Shown here: positions 25,584 through 35,747 of the stretch, in pieces | Layout of the letters: every line of letters begins with the position of its first letter | Numbering within the stretch: the stretch's first letter is position 1 | Source: UBA4782 sp034430215 | Lineage (GTDB): Bacteria; Chloroflexota; Anaerolineae; Anaerolineales; Anaerolineaceae | Assembly (NCBI GenBank): GCA_034430215.1 | Contig: DAOUFE010000036.1 | Coordinates: 231,459 to 295,458, forward strand | Direction: 5' to 3' | Length of the DNA: 64,000 nucleotides | Notes under the pieces: generated by a model | What the model was told of the DNA's origin: nothing | What the model saw: only the letters and a program-made list of their open reading frames with translations | Databases searched by the model: none | Made by a program: the position numbers and the translations under genes

Positions 25584-26719
25584 TTCAGTCTCCCTGGTGC
25601 AGCATGAATAAGTATCTTCTCATAAGATTCTACCACAGCGTCAAGATCGAAATCTTTGGCATGGCTTCGGCTTGCAAGTCGCGCCTGGTATAGGGCTTGC
25701 CTGTCGTTTAACAAGGTGCGTAATGCCTGGCTGTATTCAGAATCATGCCCTTTCAAAATGAGCTTTCCGTTAACATCTTGTTTAACCAGAGCGGGATTTC
25801 CGCCAGCATCACTGAGCACCATCGCCAATCCCATTGCAAGTGCCTGAACTCCAACCACGGGCAGCCCTTCAGAAAGTGAAGGCATGAAGAGAATGTCGGA
25901 TTTTCGGAACCAATCAATAACCTGCTCAGGCGTCAACCAGCCAGGAAGTTTGAATCTATCTTCTAAATGAAATCTTGCTATCTCTTTTTCAATATCTACG
26001 CGCAACGCACCATCGCCAATCAATACCGCCTGCCACGGAAGGTCTCTCACCTCAGCAAGACTGCGAATAATTTGCAGCGGGTCCTTTTGAGGTACAAATC
26101 TGCCAGCGAAAGCAACCACGGGTGGATCATGAACAACGACCTCTCCCGGATTCAATAGTTTCAGGTCGACCCCATTGGGGATCACATCGATAGCAACCGG
26201 GTACTTTGCAATAGCAAGCTGACGAGTGAATTCACTGACAGCCACAATATGGCTGGCTTTTTTCCAGATAGGCGGTGTTAAGGGAAATACCCACTTAAAC
26301 CACTTTCCCGTTTTTTCAGGCACCCCGCCTGGAACATCGCCCAGATGGGCGGTTAGCACATACGGCACACCAGTAAACAATGATAGGGCATAAGCCACCG
26401 CCCCAGCAGGAACTGCAAAATGAACATGGATCACATCCGGTTTCCATGCTCGAATAATTTTTAATCCTGCCCAGAATCCAGCCCAGATATACCCCACCAT
26501 AGCCCGCATATCTGCCTTGAACGCATGACGGCGAAGCGACTTTAAACGAATGACCTCCACGCCTTCGTCATTCTGTTCAAATGGCAAATCACCCGCGTGG
26601 GCGGTGAGGATCCTTACCTGGTGTCCATGCTTCACAAAACCACGACACAGATCCTGGGCTACTTTTCCACCACCTCCACCAAGGGGTGGATATTCATGAC
26701 ACAGAACGAGTATTCGCAT
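25580..26719 (-). CDS. Glycosyltransferase family 4
   Basis: The product is 379 aa. The N-terminal CHEYPPLGGGGGKVAQDLC is the Gly-rich loop seen in GT4 enzymes of this subtype. Other landmarks are HVHFAVPAGAVAY, PNGVDLKLLNPGE near residue 185, and VAFAGRFVPQKDP at the start of the donor half. MPSLSEGLPVVGVQALAMGLAMVLSDAGG is the E-x7-E region. It likely adds a sugar to a lipid-linked glycan. It starts at the last base of the GT2 gene and overlaps the next small gene. Confidence 0.88.
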   Translation of the reverse strand: MRILVLCHEYPPLGGGGGKVAQDLCRGFVKHGHQVRILTAHAGDLPFEQNDEGVEVIRLKSLRRHAFKADMRAMVGYIWAGFWAGLKIIRAWKPDVIHVHFAVPAGAVAYALSLFTGVPYVLTAHLGDVPGGVPEKTGKWFKWVFPLTPPIWKKASHIVAVSEFTRQLAIAKYPVAIDVIPNGVDLKLLNPGEVVVHDPPVVAFAGRFVPQKDPLQIIRSLAEVRDLPWQAVLIGDGALRVDIEKEIARFHLEDRFKLPGWLTPEQVIDWFRKSDILFMPSLSEGLPVVGVQALAMGLAMVLSDAGGNPALVKQDVNGKLILKGHDSEYSQALRTLLNDRQALYQARLASRSHAKDFDLDAVVESYEKILIHAAPGRLK

Positions 26720-27669
26720 CAGTCTTTTATATTGATCGTCTTTCCGACCGTATAGGTAGGTTTACCCGTTGATTCATGGTATGTACGCACCAGCAATTCA
26801 GCGATCAAACCCATAAGAATGGATTGAAAACCTAAGATCAAGATCATGGTGCTCATCTGAAATAGTGGAGATGAAAAGACGGAAACATGGAAGAAAACTC
26901 GCCTGATAAACAGGTAAAGCAGCACTAGCAGGCTGGCAAGAATCAGCGCTCCGCCCGTGCCTCCAAACAGGTAGATTGGTTTATTGGCATAGCTGCTAAG
27001 AAATTTCACCGTGAAAAGGTCAAGGATTACTTTAAAAGTTCTTTCCAGACCATATTTGGCTTTCCCATGAATGCGCGGATGGTGATGCACAGGTACCTCG
27101 ATCATCTTTGCACCTACCTGATTGGCATAAACAGGAATGAAACGGTGCATTTCACCATAAAGACGGTATCCTGTGATCACCTCGCGCCGGTAGGCTTTCA
27201 GGGTGCAGCCATAATCATGCAGGCGGACGCCTGTAACCCATGAGATCAGGCCATTCGCAATATTGGATGGCAGCGTACGGGTGATAAAAGTATCCTGCCG
27301 GTGCTTTCGCCAGCCACTCACCAGGTCGTATCCTTCTTCGATCTTTTGCACCATCATGGGAATATCTGCCGGGTCATTCTGCATATCCGCGTCCATCAAG
27401 ATGATGATATCTCCATCCGCATGATCTATCCCCGCGGCAATGGCAGCAGTTTGACCAAAGTTCCGTCTTAATGCCACCACGCGCACATGGTCTTTATCAG
27501 CATCTGCCAGTTTTTCCAGAGCTGGCAGGCTCTCATCTTTACTGCCATCATCCACCAGGATAACCTCCCAGGGATACTGCAAAGGCGCTATGGCAGTGAT
27601 CAAGGCTTGATGCAGCAGGGGTATATTTTCTACTTCATTGTAAAGCGGTACGACTATGGAAAGCTTCAT
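26719..27669 (-). CDS. Polyprenyl-phosphate glycosyltransferase, family 2 (GtrB/DPM1-like)
   Basis: The product is 316 aa from ATG 27669; an upstream in-frame start would add 30 residues across a weakly coding leader. Residues 1-215 form a GT2 domain with VVPLYNEVENI, DDGSKDE, the DADMQNDP metal motif and CTLKAYRREV. Two C-terminal hydrophobic helices (about 235-260 and 270-300) anchor it in the membrane. Such enzymes make polyprenyl-phosphate sugars used by GT-C transferases. Several GT-C-like membrane proteins lie nearby, which fits. Confidence 0.9.
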   Translation of the reverse strand: MKLSIVVPLYNEVENIPLLHQALITAIAPLQYPWEVILVDDGSKDESLPALEKLADADKDHVRVVALRRNFGQTAAIAAGIDHADGDIIILMDADMQNDPADIPMMVQKIEEGYDLVSGWRKHRQDTFITRTLPSNIANGLISWVTGVRLHDYGCTLKAYRREVITGYRLYGEMHRFIPVYANQVGAKMIEVPVHHHPRIHGKAKYGLERTFKVILDLFTVKFLSSYANKPIYLFGGTGGALILASLLVLLYLFIRRVFFHVSVFSSPLFQMSTMILILGFQSILMGLIAELLVRTYHESTGKPTYTVGKTINIKD

Positions 27670-27843
27670 ACATACTCCGCAAGATGTTCGTATTATCTCA
27701 CAATAAATTAGTTTTAAAGTGGGATTTTTATTTTTGCTGCTAGAATTATAGCAAAACATTATTTACCTGCCCAAAAAATATTTTATAGTTATAATATTCG
27801 ATAAGCTTAAGTTTTCCAATATTCTCTACACAATGGGGAAAAT

Positions 27844-29298
27844 TTGAATAAATTAAATCAACTTTCATTTACTCGCAAGCAACATATCATTTTTGTTTTT
27901 TGTATTTTGCTTTTTTTGATTCCAATTTGTTTCATGGCGTTCTTGGGCTTTTATACAAGATATTGGGCAGATGATTATTGCTATGCGGCTTTATTTGAAA
28001 ATTCGGACTTCTTTGATGCCAATATATCTGCATACCTTACAATCACTCATTTTGCATCAAACAGATTCTCACTTACTTTCTTTTCGGGAATCTTTGAATT
28101 CTTCGGAATGAATTTCATTAGGTTTCTTCCTTTGTTATCGATATTTTCGTTATTTATCGCAATATTTCTTCTATTATCAGAGATAAAAAACATTATAAAA
28201 TTTTCTTATTCGAAAATATATAATCTTTTCTTCAGTGAATTATTAGTATTTTTCTGTTTATATTTGGCGCCAAATAGATTTCAGATTCTATATTGGCGTT
28301 CTGGAATGCTTCCATATTTAGCACCAATTATTTTTGGAACATTCTCGATTTTTGTGTTCTTAACTTCATTAAACAAAAAAGAGCATAAATTTATACTTCA
28401 ATTTGTTCTTTTCTTTTTATGCTTTTTTACTGGTGGCTTTTCCGAGACTGGAATTGCACCTTTTCTTCTAATCTATTTATTCTTCTTAATTTTTTCATTA
28501 ATAAATATCAAAACGATAAAAACATCATTTCGAATTAATCATCTCTTATCTGCATCATCAGGTTTTTTGGGATATATCATTGCCTTCATTCTCTTAATAT
28601 GCTCTCCGCCAAATAGACTTAGAATGGTTAATAGTGAACAAACATACAATCTTTTCATTTTATTACAGCGATCTATAACTTTCTCATTTGATTTCATTAT
28701 TGACAAATTTAGCAGTATCCCAATTCCAATAACTATCTTCGTATGCATTTTCTTTTGCTTAGGGGTATTACTAAAAGTAAATAATCAAACTATTAATTTT
28801 AAATGGTATGTAATACTTTTCTTAACAGCTTGGGCTTTTTCGATAACATTGATTGCAGCTTCATTTGCGCCTACAGTTTTTGCCCAATCTGCATATCCTG
28901 AATTAAGAGCACAAATTTTCGCTATGTATGTGTTATTATTTTTACTAGCATTTATTGCTATACTTACTGGACAATATTTTTATGTACTATTTTCAGCAAG
29001 ATTTATCACAAAAGTTCAAACTCTATCCCTAATAATTTTACTTCTATTAAGTTTCTATTCGATCAAAGCTTTTGGAAATACCTATCCTTCATTACGCATA
29101 TTCCACAATCGTGCCGAAACTTGGGATAGAAGAGTAGCGTTCATACAAGAAAATAAAGAATTAAATATTCTGGATTTTCAAATTAAGGCTATTGACAGTT
29201 ATGCGGGAGTAATTGAGCTTCAACCAAATCCAGAATTTTGGATTAACAAATGTGCAGCAATTACTTTTGGAGTAAATTCACTTTGGACTGACGAATAA
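27844..29298 (+). CDS. Polytopic membrane protein, DUF6056-like, in AT-rich island
   Basis: The product is 484 aa with about 11-12 membrane helices. A short first external loop carries YWADDYCYA, and a later loop has FQILYWRSGMLPY. The paired acidic residues after the first helix are typical of GT-C-like and DUF6056 membrane proteins, and I lean to the latter without certainty. The start is TTG 27844, with a GGGGA upstream; no ATG is available before the second helix. The gene is strongly AT-rich compared with the GT2 gene to its left. It is the first of four rightward membrane protein genes with the same bias. Confidence 0.55.
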   Translation: MNKLNQLSFTRKQHIIFVFCILLFLIPICFMAFLGFYTRYWADDYCYAALFENSDFFDANISAYLTITHFASNRFSLTFFSGIFEFFGMNFIRFLPLLSIFSLFIAIFLLLSEIKNIIKFSYSKIYNLFFSELLVFFCLYLAPNRFQILYWRSGMLPYLAPIIFGTFSIFVFLTSLNKKEHKFILQFVLFFLCFFTGGFSETGIAPFLLIYLFFLIFSLINIKTIKTSFRINHLLSASSGFLGYIIAFILLICSPPNRLRMVNSEQTYNLFILLQRSITFSFDFIIDKFSSIPIPITIFVCIFFCLGVLLKVNNQTINFKWYVILFLTAWAFSITLIAASFAPTVFAQSAYPELRAQIFAMYVLLFLLAFIAILTGQYFYVLFSARFITKVQTLSLIILLLLSFYSIKAFGNTYPSLRIFHNRAETWDRRVAFIQENKELNILDFQIKAIDSYAGVIELQPNPEFWINKCAAITFGVNSLWTDE

Positions 29299-29505
29299 AT
29301 TATTCCGAAAAATATTTTGATCTATGTGATTGTAATTCCCGAGCTAAAATTTTTTACTAAACCAGTCGAAATTTTTTATTTTTTATCTTTTTTTTCTGAT
29401 TATTACAAGACAAAATTTATTTTTGACCAAGTCATTGTCTTCTCATAAAAAATGTAATTTTATAATTAATTTTTTAAAATCTAGAAAGAAGGCTTACTAA
29501 TTTTT

Positions 29506-30483
29506 ATGCAAAAACGCGACACTAGCCTTGATATTTTCAAAGGTTCATTAGTCATCGGAATGATCATAGCACACGTTATCGGTTTATTGAGTGAAGATCT
29601 TTTATCAACAATTTTTCCAAGATATATTACAATTTTTGTTAATTGCATCACATTTAGTGGATTTGCCTTTTGTTTTGGATATGTCAATAAATTGGCTTAT
29701 CTATCGAAGGACTTGAAAAGTGTATATAAGAGGATATTGTTGAATGTTGGCAAAACTTATATTGCATACTTAATTTCTGGTGTGTCTAATATTTTTTTGA
29801 TTGATCAAGTAAATTTGTCTTTATGGCAAGTTTTAAAAATTGCATTATTTATTGAGGTTCCAAAATTATCGGAATTTTTAATCACATTTTCTCTATTTAG
29901 TCTATTCACCTTCTTTGCATTTAAACCTATAAAACATTTACTCAAAAATAAGAGGGTTTTCTGGTTGGTTTGTGGAGTTCTTCTTCTAGCTACTTTCCTA
30001 CCACCAATACATTCCAATTGGGGGGGATTATTCATTGGAACAGACAGTTTCAAAGGGTTTCCGCTTTTACCCTACCTGCCATTCTTCTTAACAGGTATGT
30101 ACTTTGCTGAGTATAAAATCATCTTTAATAAAAATATTCTGATTGGGTCCTTAGCAGGTACACTAATATCAATTACGTATTTGCTCATTACGCATACCAT
30201 ACCTACTAGATTCCCACCTAGTTTGCTTTGGATAATTTCTCCATTGGTAATTCTATATGCTGTATACCTACTTTCGCACAAGATTAAATCCGAAATTCTG
30301 GAATTCATCGGCAGGAATGTTCTATTCTATTTGTTAATGAGTAATATAATTCTATTTTCATTGCAAGCTGCCAGTAAATATAGAATTCCACTTGATCCTA
30401 TAGCGATTTACAGTATGCTTGTTTCTCTCTTATTGATTCTTGTAATTACTTTCTTGGCTAAACTTGTATCAAAACCAAATTAA
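29506..30483 (+). CDS. Acyltransferase-3-like membrane protein
   Basis: The product is 325 aa with about ten helices. The N-terminus RDTSLDIFKGSLVIGMIIAHV matches acyltransferase family 3 (OafA/OpgC-like), in which an R-x10-H pattern spans the first helix; the first-helix His is present here. These proteins transfer acetyl or succinyl groups to surface glycans. A spacer of about 200 bases precedes it, with AGAAAGAAGG upstream of the ATG. AT-rich codon use suggests acquisition along with its neighbours. Confidence 0.65.
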   Translation: MQKRDTSLDIFKGSLVIGMIIAHVIGLLSEDLLSTIFPRYITIFVNCITFSGFAFCFGYVNKLAYLSKDLKSVYKRILLNVGKTYIAYLISGVSNIFLIDQVNLSLWQVLKIALFIEVPKLSEFLITFSLFSLFTFFAFKPIKHLLKNKRVFWLVCGVLLLATFLPPIHSNWGGLFIGTDSFKGFPLLPYLPFFLTGMYFAEYKIIFNKNILIGSLAGTLISITYLLITHTIPTRFPPSLLWIISPLVILYAVYLLSHKIKSEILEFIGRNVLFYLLMSNIILFSLQAASKYRIPLDPIAIYSMLVSLLLILVITFLAKLVSKPN

Positions 30484-30645
30484 TAAATTTATATTCATAA
30501 AATAAATCTATGATTCCTAGAAAATAGCAAATATTTTTGTATTTTTAGATATTTTTATCAACATAGATTTTTGTTATGCCTATTAAGTAAAAATAGAGTA
30601 TACTAAATTACTTATTTAGCATTTTCGTGGGGATAGAGTTTTTTT

Positions 30646-32244
30646 ATGGATCACTTCCTTATTTCGTATTCGAAAATTTTTCCTTATGTGTTTTTATTAT
30701 TAATCATCTTCAACTTACTATTTTTAGTAATTCAAAAAAAAAGAAGCACAATAGTATTAAGTTATTTTTTTCCTTTAGCAATTTTTACTGCTATTTCATT
30801 GTATTTTTTTAATTACACTGTTGATGATTCCTATATTTCTTTGCGTTATGCAAGAAATTTGCATAATGGATATGGTATGGTTTTTAATACTGATGGAAGT
30901 ACACCTATAGAGGGATATACAAATTTCTTATGGATTATTTTAGAGTATCTTTTTCTTCATTTAAATTTATCCGAAAGTACTTTAACCTATGCTATTAAAC
31001 TTACAGGTTATTTCTTTGGCGTTGGATTTGTTGTATTTTCTGCAATTGTGACAAAACAGATAAGTGGTAAAACCATTTATTCTCAAATTAGCTGCTTGTT
31101 ATTCTCCTTGATTCCCTACTTTTCTCTTTGGAGCATTGCAGGCTTAGAAACATCGCTATTTTTATTCCTTTTTTTACTAAGCCTATCTACAGTTTTATTT
31201 GAAAATAAAAACAGTAAAAGTAATATACTTTCTTCGTTTTTTCTATTATTACTTTCTTTAACACGTCCTGAAGGAATATTAATATCATGCGCCTTTTTCA
31301 TATGTAATATTTTATGCATAAAAAATAAAAAATATTTCCTAAAAATTATTCCAGGATTTTTACTTTTCGTTTGTTTATTTTTGTCTTATTTTTTATGGAG
31401 ATATAATTATTTTGGATATTTATTACCCAATTCTTTTTATGCAAAAAGAAATATTAACGGTATATTTGGTATAGTGAAGAGATTCATTGAATTATTTCCT
31501 TTTTATCAATTCTACTTGCCTATATTCTTCCTTAACATTCTATATTTTGTTACCAAAAAATCACAACTCTTTTTAAAAGTTCTTGTGATCATAATGCAAG
31601 CAACACCCTTTATTGCCAGCAGAGAATGGATGCCAGGTTTTCGTTATGAATTACCAATGTTGTCGTTAACTTTACCATTTGCAATAATTATTTTTGGAAA
31701 TATTCTGCATACGATAAAAGATAGTAGCATTGCTTTAATATTAAAAAATAAATCTCTCCAAATAATACTTTTTTCTATATTCATTCTAATTTGTGGATTT
31801 TATTCAATAAGTGCTATATATACTCTTAAGCAAGAAACAAATAATTATATGGTAATAATGAATAATTCATTGTCACCTATTGCCAAATGGCTTCAAAAAT
31901 ATTCACCTCAAAATTCATCTTATGCAGACCATAACATGGGCTTAATTCCTTACATATCTAGAATTGATACTATAATTGATATACATGAAGAAGGGCTTTT
32001 AAATACGAGGACCACTCATATTGGGTATGATGAAAAATATCTACTATCCCTTAAGCCGACTTTCTTTACTCTACTTGCAGGAAGTTCTATAGCTAATTCG
32101 AAAGAGTTTGAAATAAACTACATACATGTAATTAGGACTAAATATGATAATAGATATTTGGATGTATATGTCCGTAAAGATGTTCAATTACCAGCAAATG
32201 CATTTATAGAAGGAGAGGAAATCACCAAGAAGAGCCTTAACTAG
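30646..32244 (+). CDS. GT-C-type membrane glycosyltransferase-like protein
   Basis: The product is 532 aa with about 10-12 helices. The first external loop contains VDDSYISLRYARNL followed by PIEGYTNFLW. This DDsyI...EGYTNFLW pairing is the hallmark of a large family of bacterial GT-C-like proteins related to arabinofuranosyltransferases. The two Asp residues are the likely catalytic or metal-binding acids. A soluble C-terminal part follows the helices. It probably uses a polyprenyl-phosphate sugar, possibly made by the GT2 upstream. AT-rich island member. Confidence 0.68.
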   Translation: MDHFLISYSKIFPYVFLLLIIFNLLFLVIQKKRSTIVLSYFFPLAIFTAISLYFFNYTVDDSYISLRYARNLHNGYGMVFNTDGSTPIEGYTNFLWIILEYLFLHLNLSESTLTYAIKLTGYFFGVGFVVFSAIVTKQISGKTIYSQISCLLFSLIPYFSLWSIAGLETSLFLFLFLLSLSTVLFENKNSKSNILSSFFLLLLSLTRPEGILISCAFFICNILCIKNKKYFLKIIPGFLLFVCLFLSYFLWRYNYFGYLLPNSFYAKRNINGIFGIVKRFIELFPFYQFYLPIFFLNILYFVTKKSQLFLKVLVIIMQATPFIASREWMPGFRYELPMLSLTLPFAIIIFGNILHTIKDSSIALILKNKSLQIILFSIFILICGFYSISAIYTLKQETNNYMVIMNNSLSPIAKWLQKYSPQNSSYADHNMGLIPYISRIDTIIDIHEEGLLNTRTTHIGYDEKYLLSLKPTFFTLLAGSSIANSKEFEINYIHVIRTKYDNRYLDVYVRKDVQLPANAFIEGEEITKKSLN

Positions 32245-32332
32245 GTAAAATTTCAATCAAACAAAATTTTTACTTAGAAATACTTTTTTTGTAAAACCTA
32301 CTTATTATTTGAAGGGGACATATGTAAGCAAT

Positions 32333-33655
32333 ATGAAATCATCAATGCACTATATAATCTACAAAATTATTAACATTTTTCGTAATGAAATTTTATTTTT
32401 TTTTGTTTTTATTCTAGGAACATTATTTGCTTTTCTAATTATTTCTCTAATTCCAAATGAACCTTTCTCTGATTTCCAACAATATTATGATATAGCCATA
32501 AGGTTTACTAAATTTGATGACTTCTATATAACATATAAATCAATTGGCTATCCTATTTTATTGGGATGTTGGTTCTTAATTTTTAATTCAACCAGCATAT
32601 ATACAGCAAAGCTATTTAACCTGTTCTGCTATATGTTGTTGTTGATATTTGCTTTGTTGTTTTGTAAACAGAGAAATTTTTCTAAAACAAGTAAAGTAAC
32701 TTTCATATCGTTATTAGCTTTTTGCCCTCTTGCCTTATTTTATACAAACACTCTAGGTTGTGAATTGATTTCTATTTTACTAGTCATGATCATTACATTA
32801 CTTTACACGAACAATGGCAACAGTATTTTAAAGTGGATTGCATTAGGAGGTACGATTGCTTTATTATCATTAGTTAAATCTTTTTTTATATTTTTTCCAT
32901 TTCTAATTTTGTTTATAGAATTGATTATTAAAAAGATCAAATTGTATAAACCAATTATTTTACTCATCACATTCTTTTTAATTTTATCGCCATTCGCATA
33001 TAAAGCAACTAAATTAACCGGTTCCATTGCTTTTATCCCAAGCAATGGCGGTATAGTATTGTATAGGAACAATAACAGTACTAACATGAATGGCATTGTT
33101 CAAAGTTTTAATGAGATTGTTCCTCCAGAAGGTATTGTTAAGGAAATGGAAAATGCTGGTCTTCATTACGCAGATGAATACAAATCAGCACAAAAATTTT
33201 ATTCGAAATATGGATCAATATGGATTCTTAATCATTTTGATAAATTTTTGCAATTGGGCTTTATTCGAATAAAAAAAGTATTATTTGATCCTGAAAAATT
33301 ACACTACCCTCTGATTATGTCATATCAAAATATTGTAGAAAAAAATCAAGAAATGTTATTTTTCAATTGGTTTACTAACACTGCAGATGCCATTATGAAT
33401 ATTTATAGCGGTTGTCTGGCAATATTCCTAGTAATTGGAATAATTATGATAACAAAATCCTTCTTTAAAAGAAAGCCTTTGGATAGAATGATTTATTTGG
33501 TTCTATTTAGTTCTTTTTTCCAAATGGCAGTTTTTTTTATTGCAGAAGGACAATCGAGATATTTTATTACACTAGTTATAAATGCTGTCTATTCTATACT
33601 ATTTGTTTTTAACGCAGTGATAAATAATTTTAATCTTTTTATTGAAAAGGAATGA
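32333..33655 (+). CDS. Polytopic membrane protein, GT39/GT-C-like
   Basis: The product is about 440 aa with around 10 helices. The first external loop has EPFSDFQQYYDIAIRF, resembling the acidic loop of GT39/ArnT-like transferases. The YITYKSIGYPILLG stretch after it also fits that family. The start is uncertain: ATG 32333 is used, while a TTG at 32309 in the same frame would add eight residues, and AAGGGG lies at 32312-32317. It ends the AT-rich island, 134 bases before the stop of a convergent membrane protein gene. Confidence 0.55.
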   Translation: MKSSMHYIIYKIINIFRNEILFFFVFILGTLFAFLIISLIPNEPFSDFQQYYDIAIRFTKFDDFYITYKSIGYPILLGCWFLIFNSTSIYTAKLFNLFCYMLLLIFALLFCKQRNFSKTSKVTFISLLAFCPLALFYTNTLGCELISILLVMIITLLYTNNGNSILKWIALGGTIALLSLVKSFFIFFPFLILFIELIIKKIKLYKPIILLITFFLILSPFAYKATKLTGSIAFIPSNGGIVLYRNNNSTNMNGIVQSFNEIVPPEGIVKEMENAGLHYADEYKSAQKFYSKYGSIWILNHFDKFLQLGFIRIKKVLFDPEKLHYPLIMSYQNIVEKNQEMLFFNWFTNTADAIMNIYSGCLAIFLVIGIIMITKSFFKRKPLDRMIYLVLFSSFFQMAVFFIAEGQSRYFITLVINAVYSILFVFNAVINNFNLFIEKE

Positions 33656-33789
33656 TTTTCTAATCATAAATTTCATCGTAATTAGTAAAAGTTATTTACT
33701 TTTGCATTATTTTTTCTTACTAGAATTTTAGAATTACTTTTTACATAGTGAGTTATTCAATTACAGTAAATATTAGTTGATCTAGCATG

Positions 33790-35667
33790 TTACCAAATTC
33801 TTTTGTAAATATGGATTATTGATCGTGTACGGCAGGGTACTGTAGCAGGAGTGGGAGCGAGTTCATCAAAATAGATACCCTTTTCCACCAAAGGCGCTTG
33901 CCAGCCTTCATTATACTTATCTGCAATCAAGATAAAATCTGCTTCTTGTTTCCACCTATATGCAAGTTCAGCATTCCAATACCCGTTTTTCTCAAGAAGA
34001 TCTGGATTTCCACCTCTCCAATAGGAATACCAATGGTTAAGTTGTGCAGGAAAAATCCGAATATTCCTTAAATAAAGTAAAGGTAAAGGCGAAACATCAT
34101 TTTGCCAATAAACCAGTGATCCACCAGGTATTACATCCGCTAATTCTTTACCAACTTTCTCATGTTGCAGTATTACATCTCCTGAACAATTCTCCAGCAG
34201 TTTTCCTCCTCCAAGTATAATAGTTGGGGTTAGGATTAATCCAACTGCTATGAAAATGCCGATAGCAATATTTCCAATAGAAGTAGTCATGCCTTTTCTT
34301 TTTAAAATTGAATATATTAGAATAGTAAGTAAAATGAGAAGCAATCCAAATATAGCTCCCGCTATAGCTGGAAGCATTCGTTGCAATACTTCATATTGCA
34401 AATCAAATTTATTAGCCAATAATCGCCATAACTCAGTAGTACCTGGTTGTATGTGCATATTGCGCATACGAGGAACAGTGATGTTCATAAGATCATTTGC
34501 AATCACATCATATGCTGAAAAAGCAAGGCCAGCTGTTGTTAGTAAAATAAACATGCAAGCAATTACCTGTTTGAGTTTTCCCATTTTGTAAGTTGCATTT
34601 GATAATACTATCGTTGGCAATAAAAGGAATAACGGGGTGAAAAAAGCCAGATAACCAGAAAATCCATACAGGTTGATACTAGTCTCAACAGCGGCAAAAT
34701 AATGCATGAAGAATTGAATGAGTGCTGCAACACCAAGAAATAAAGCAACTCTAAACTTGGTTTGGTTCTGCCATTTCTTTTTTTGTGGCCAGAACAAGCA
34801 AGCAGTAATTGATCCTACGATATTAGGAAAGCAATATCGTAATCCTTCCCAAAAAACCGATACTTTTGAAAGAAAAGAAGGTGTTGGTTGCCCTTGTCTA
34901 GTTGCACCTCCAGTTGTAATTTTGATATCACCAAAAAGAGGTTGGATAAAATCAGGGATCCATCGCATCCAAATAACACTTACAATGCGTGGCCAATAGA
35001 TCAGGTGCACTATCGCTATAAGTAGTCCTGATAGTATTACAGATAATAATCCTGCTTTCTTCCCATGTTGCCAAAAGATATATAATAATATGAGTAAAAG
35101 CAATATCACCAAGTTTTGTCGTGTAAAAAGTATTGCGGTCGATAATATTATTCCAAGAATAATCTGCCATAAACGCCGGTTACTTCCCAAAATAAAGAAT
35201 AACGCCCATGCCAGAAGGAAAGATGTAATCACTTGCGAAATTGCTAATGTATGAAAAGCAATACCTGCTGGATTTATGGCATACAGCCACAAAGTCATAG
35301 TTGCCCACCATCTCCCAGCCAACCGTTTTGATACCAACCATAGTGCAATTTGTGTAAGAAAAATTAGAAAAATGGAAAAATATCGACCGGTTCGTAATCC
35401 TGGCTCAAAAATTGCTTGCGGAATTCCAGGAATAATAAATGCTAAAGGCATTTTATTCGTCCATGGGCCATATTCTTGAAAAGGGATATATATTCCTTTA
35501 ATATAAAGTAACCCCTTCATCAAATATGTACCTTCATCCATTGTTACATCCATATGATGCGCGTAAAAGAACGCTTGGATTATGGTTACCACAATTGCTA
35601 AAATGGATAATATTTCAGGCAAATGCTTATTTCGAACTATTCGTTTTGCAAAATGATTTCTTTTCAT
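33790..35667 (-). CDS. GT39-family (PMT_2/ArnT-like) membrane glycosyltransferase
   Basis: The product is 625 aa with 12-13 helices. After the first helix, VTMDEGTYLMKGLLYI supplies the acidic DE motif of GT39 proteins, and a GPWTNKMPLAF loop follows, like the KPPL-type motif. The C-terminal 100 residues are soluble and external. It probably transfers a sugar from a polyprenyl-phosphate donor to a surface glycan or protein. Base composition is intermediate between the AT-rich island and the rest of the window. Confidence 0.72.
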   Translation of the reverse strand: MKRNHFAKRIVRNKHLPEILSILAIVVTIIQAFFYAHHMDVTMDEGTYLMKGLLYIKGIYIPFQEYGPWTNKMPLAFIIPGIPQAIFEPGLRTGRYFSIFLIFLTQIALWLVSKRLAGRWWATMTLWLYAINPAGIAFHTLAISQVITSFLLAWALFFILGSNRRLWQIILGIILSTAILFTRQNLVILLLLILLYIFWQHGKKAGLLSVILSGLLIAIVHLIYWPRIVSVIWMRWIPDFIQPLFGDIKITTGGATRQGQPTPSFLSKVSVFWEGLRYCFPNIVGSITACLFWPQKKKWQNQTKFRVALFLGVAALIQFFMHYFAAVETSINLYGFSGYLAFFTPLFLLLPTIVLSNATYKMGKLKQVIACMFILLTTAGLAFSAYDVIANDLMNITVPRMRNMHIQPGTTELWRLLANKFDLQYEVLQRMLPAIAGAIFGLLLILLTILIYSILKRKGMTTSIGNIAIGIFIAVGLILTPTIILGGGKLLENCSGDVILQHEKVGKELADVIPGGSLVYWQNDVSPLPLLYLRNIRIFPAQLNHWYSYWRGGNPDLLEKNGYWNAELAYRWKQEADFILIADKYNEGWQAPLVEKGIYFDELAPTPATVPCRTRSIIHIYKRIW

Positions 35668-35747
35668 ATTCTAGTAATCCCATTTACCGAATGTGTTTAG
35701 TGATAAATCATTAGTAAAGCCAAACAATATGAACAAAAATAAGTATT

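Noticed and set aside
30484..30645. Intergenic AT-rich runs as a replication origin
   Set aside because: AT-richness is shared by the whole island and no DnaA-box cluster or dnaA/dnaN gene is present.
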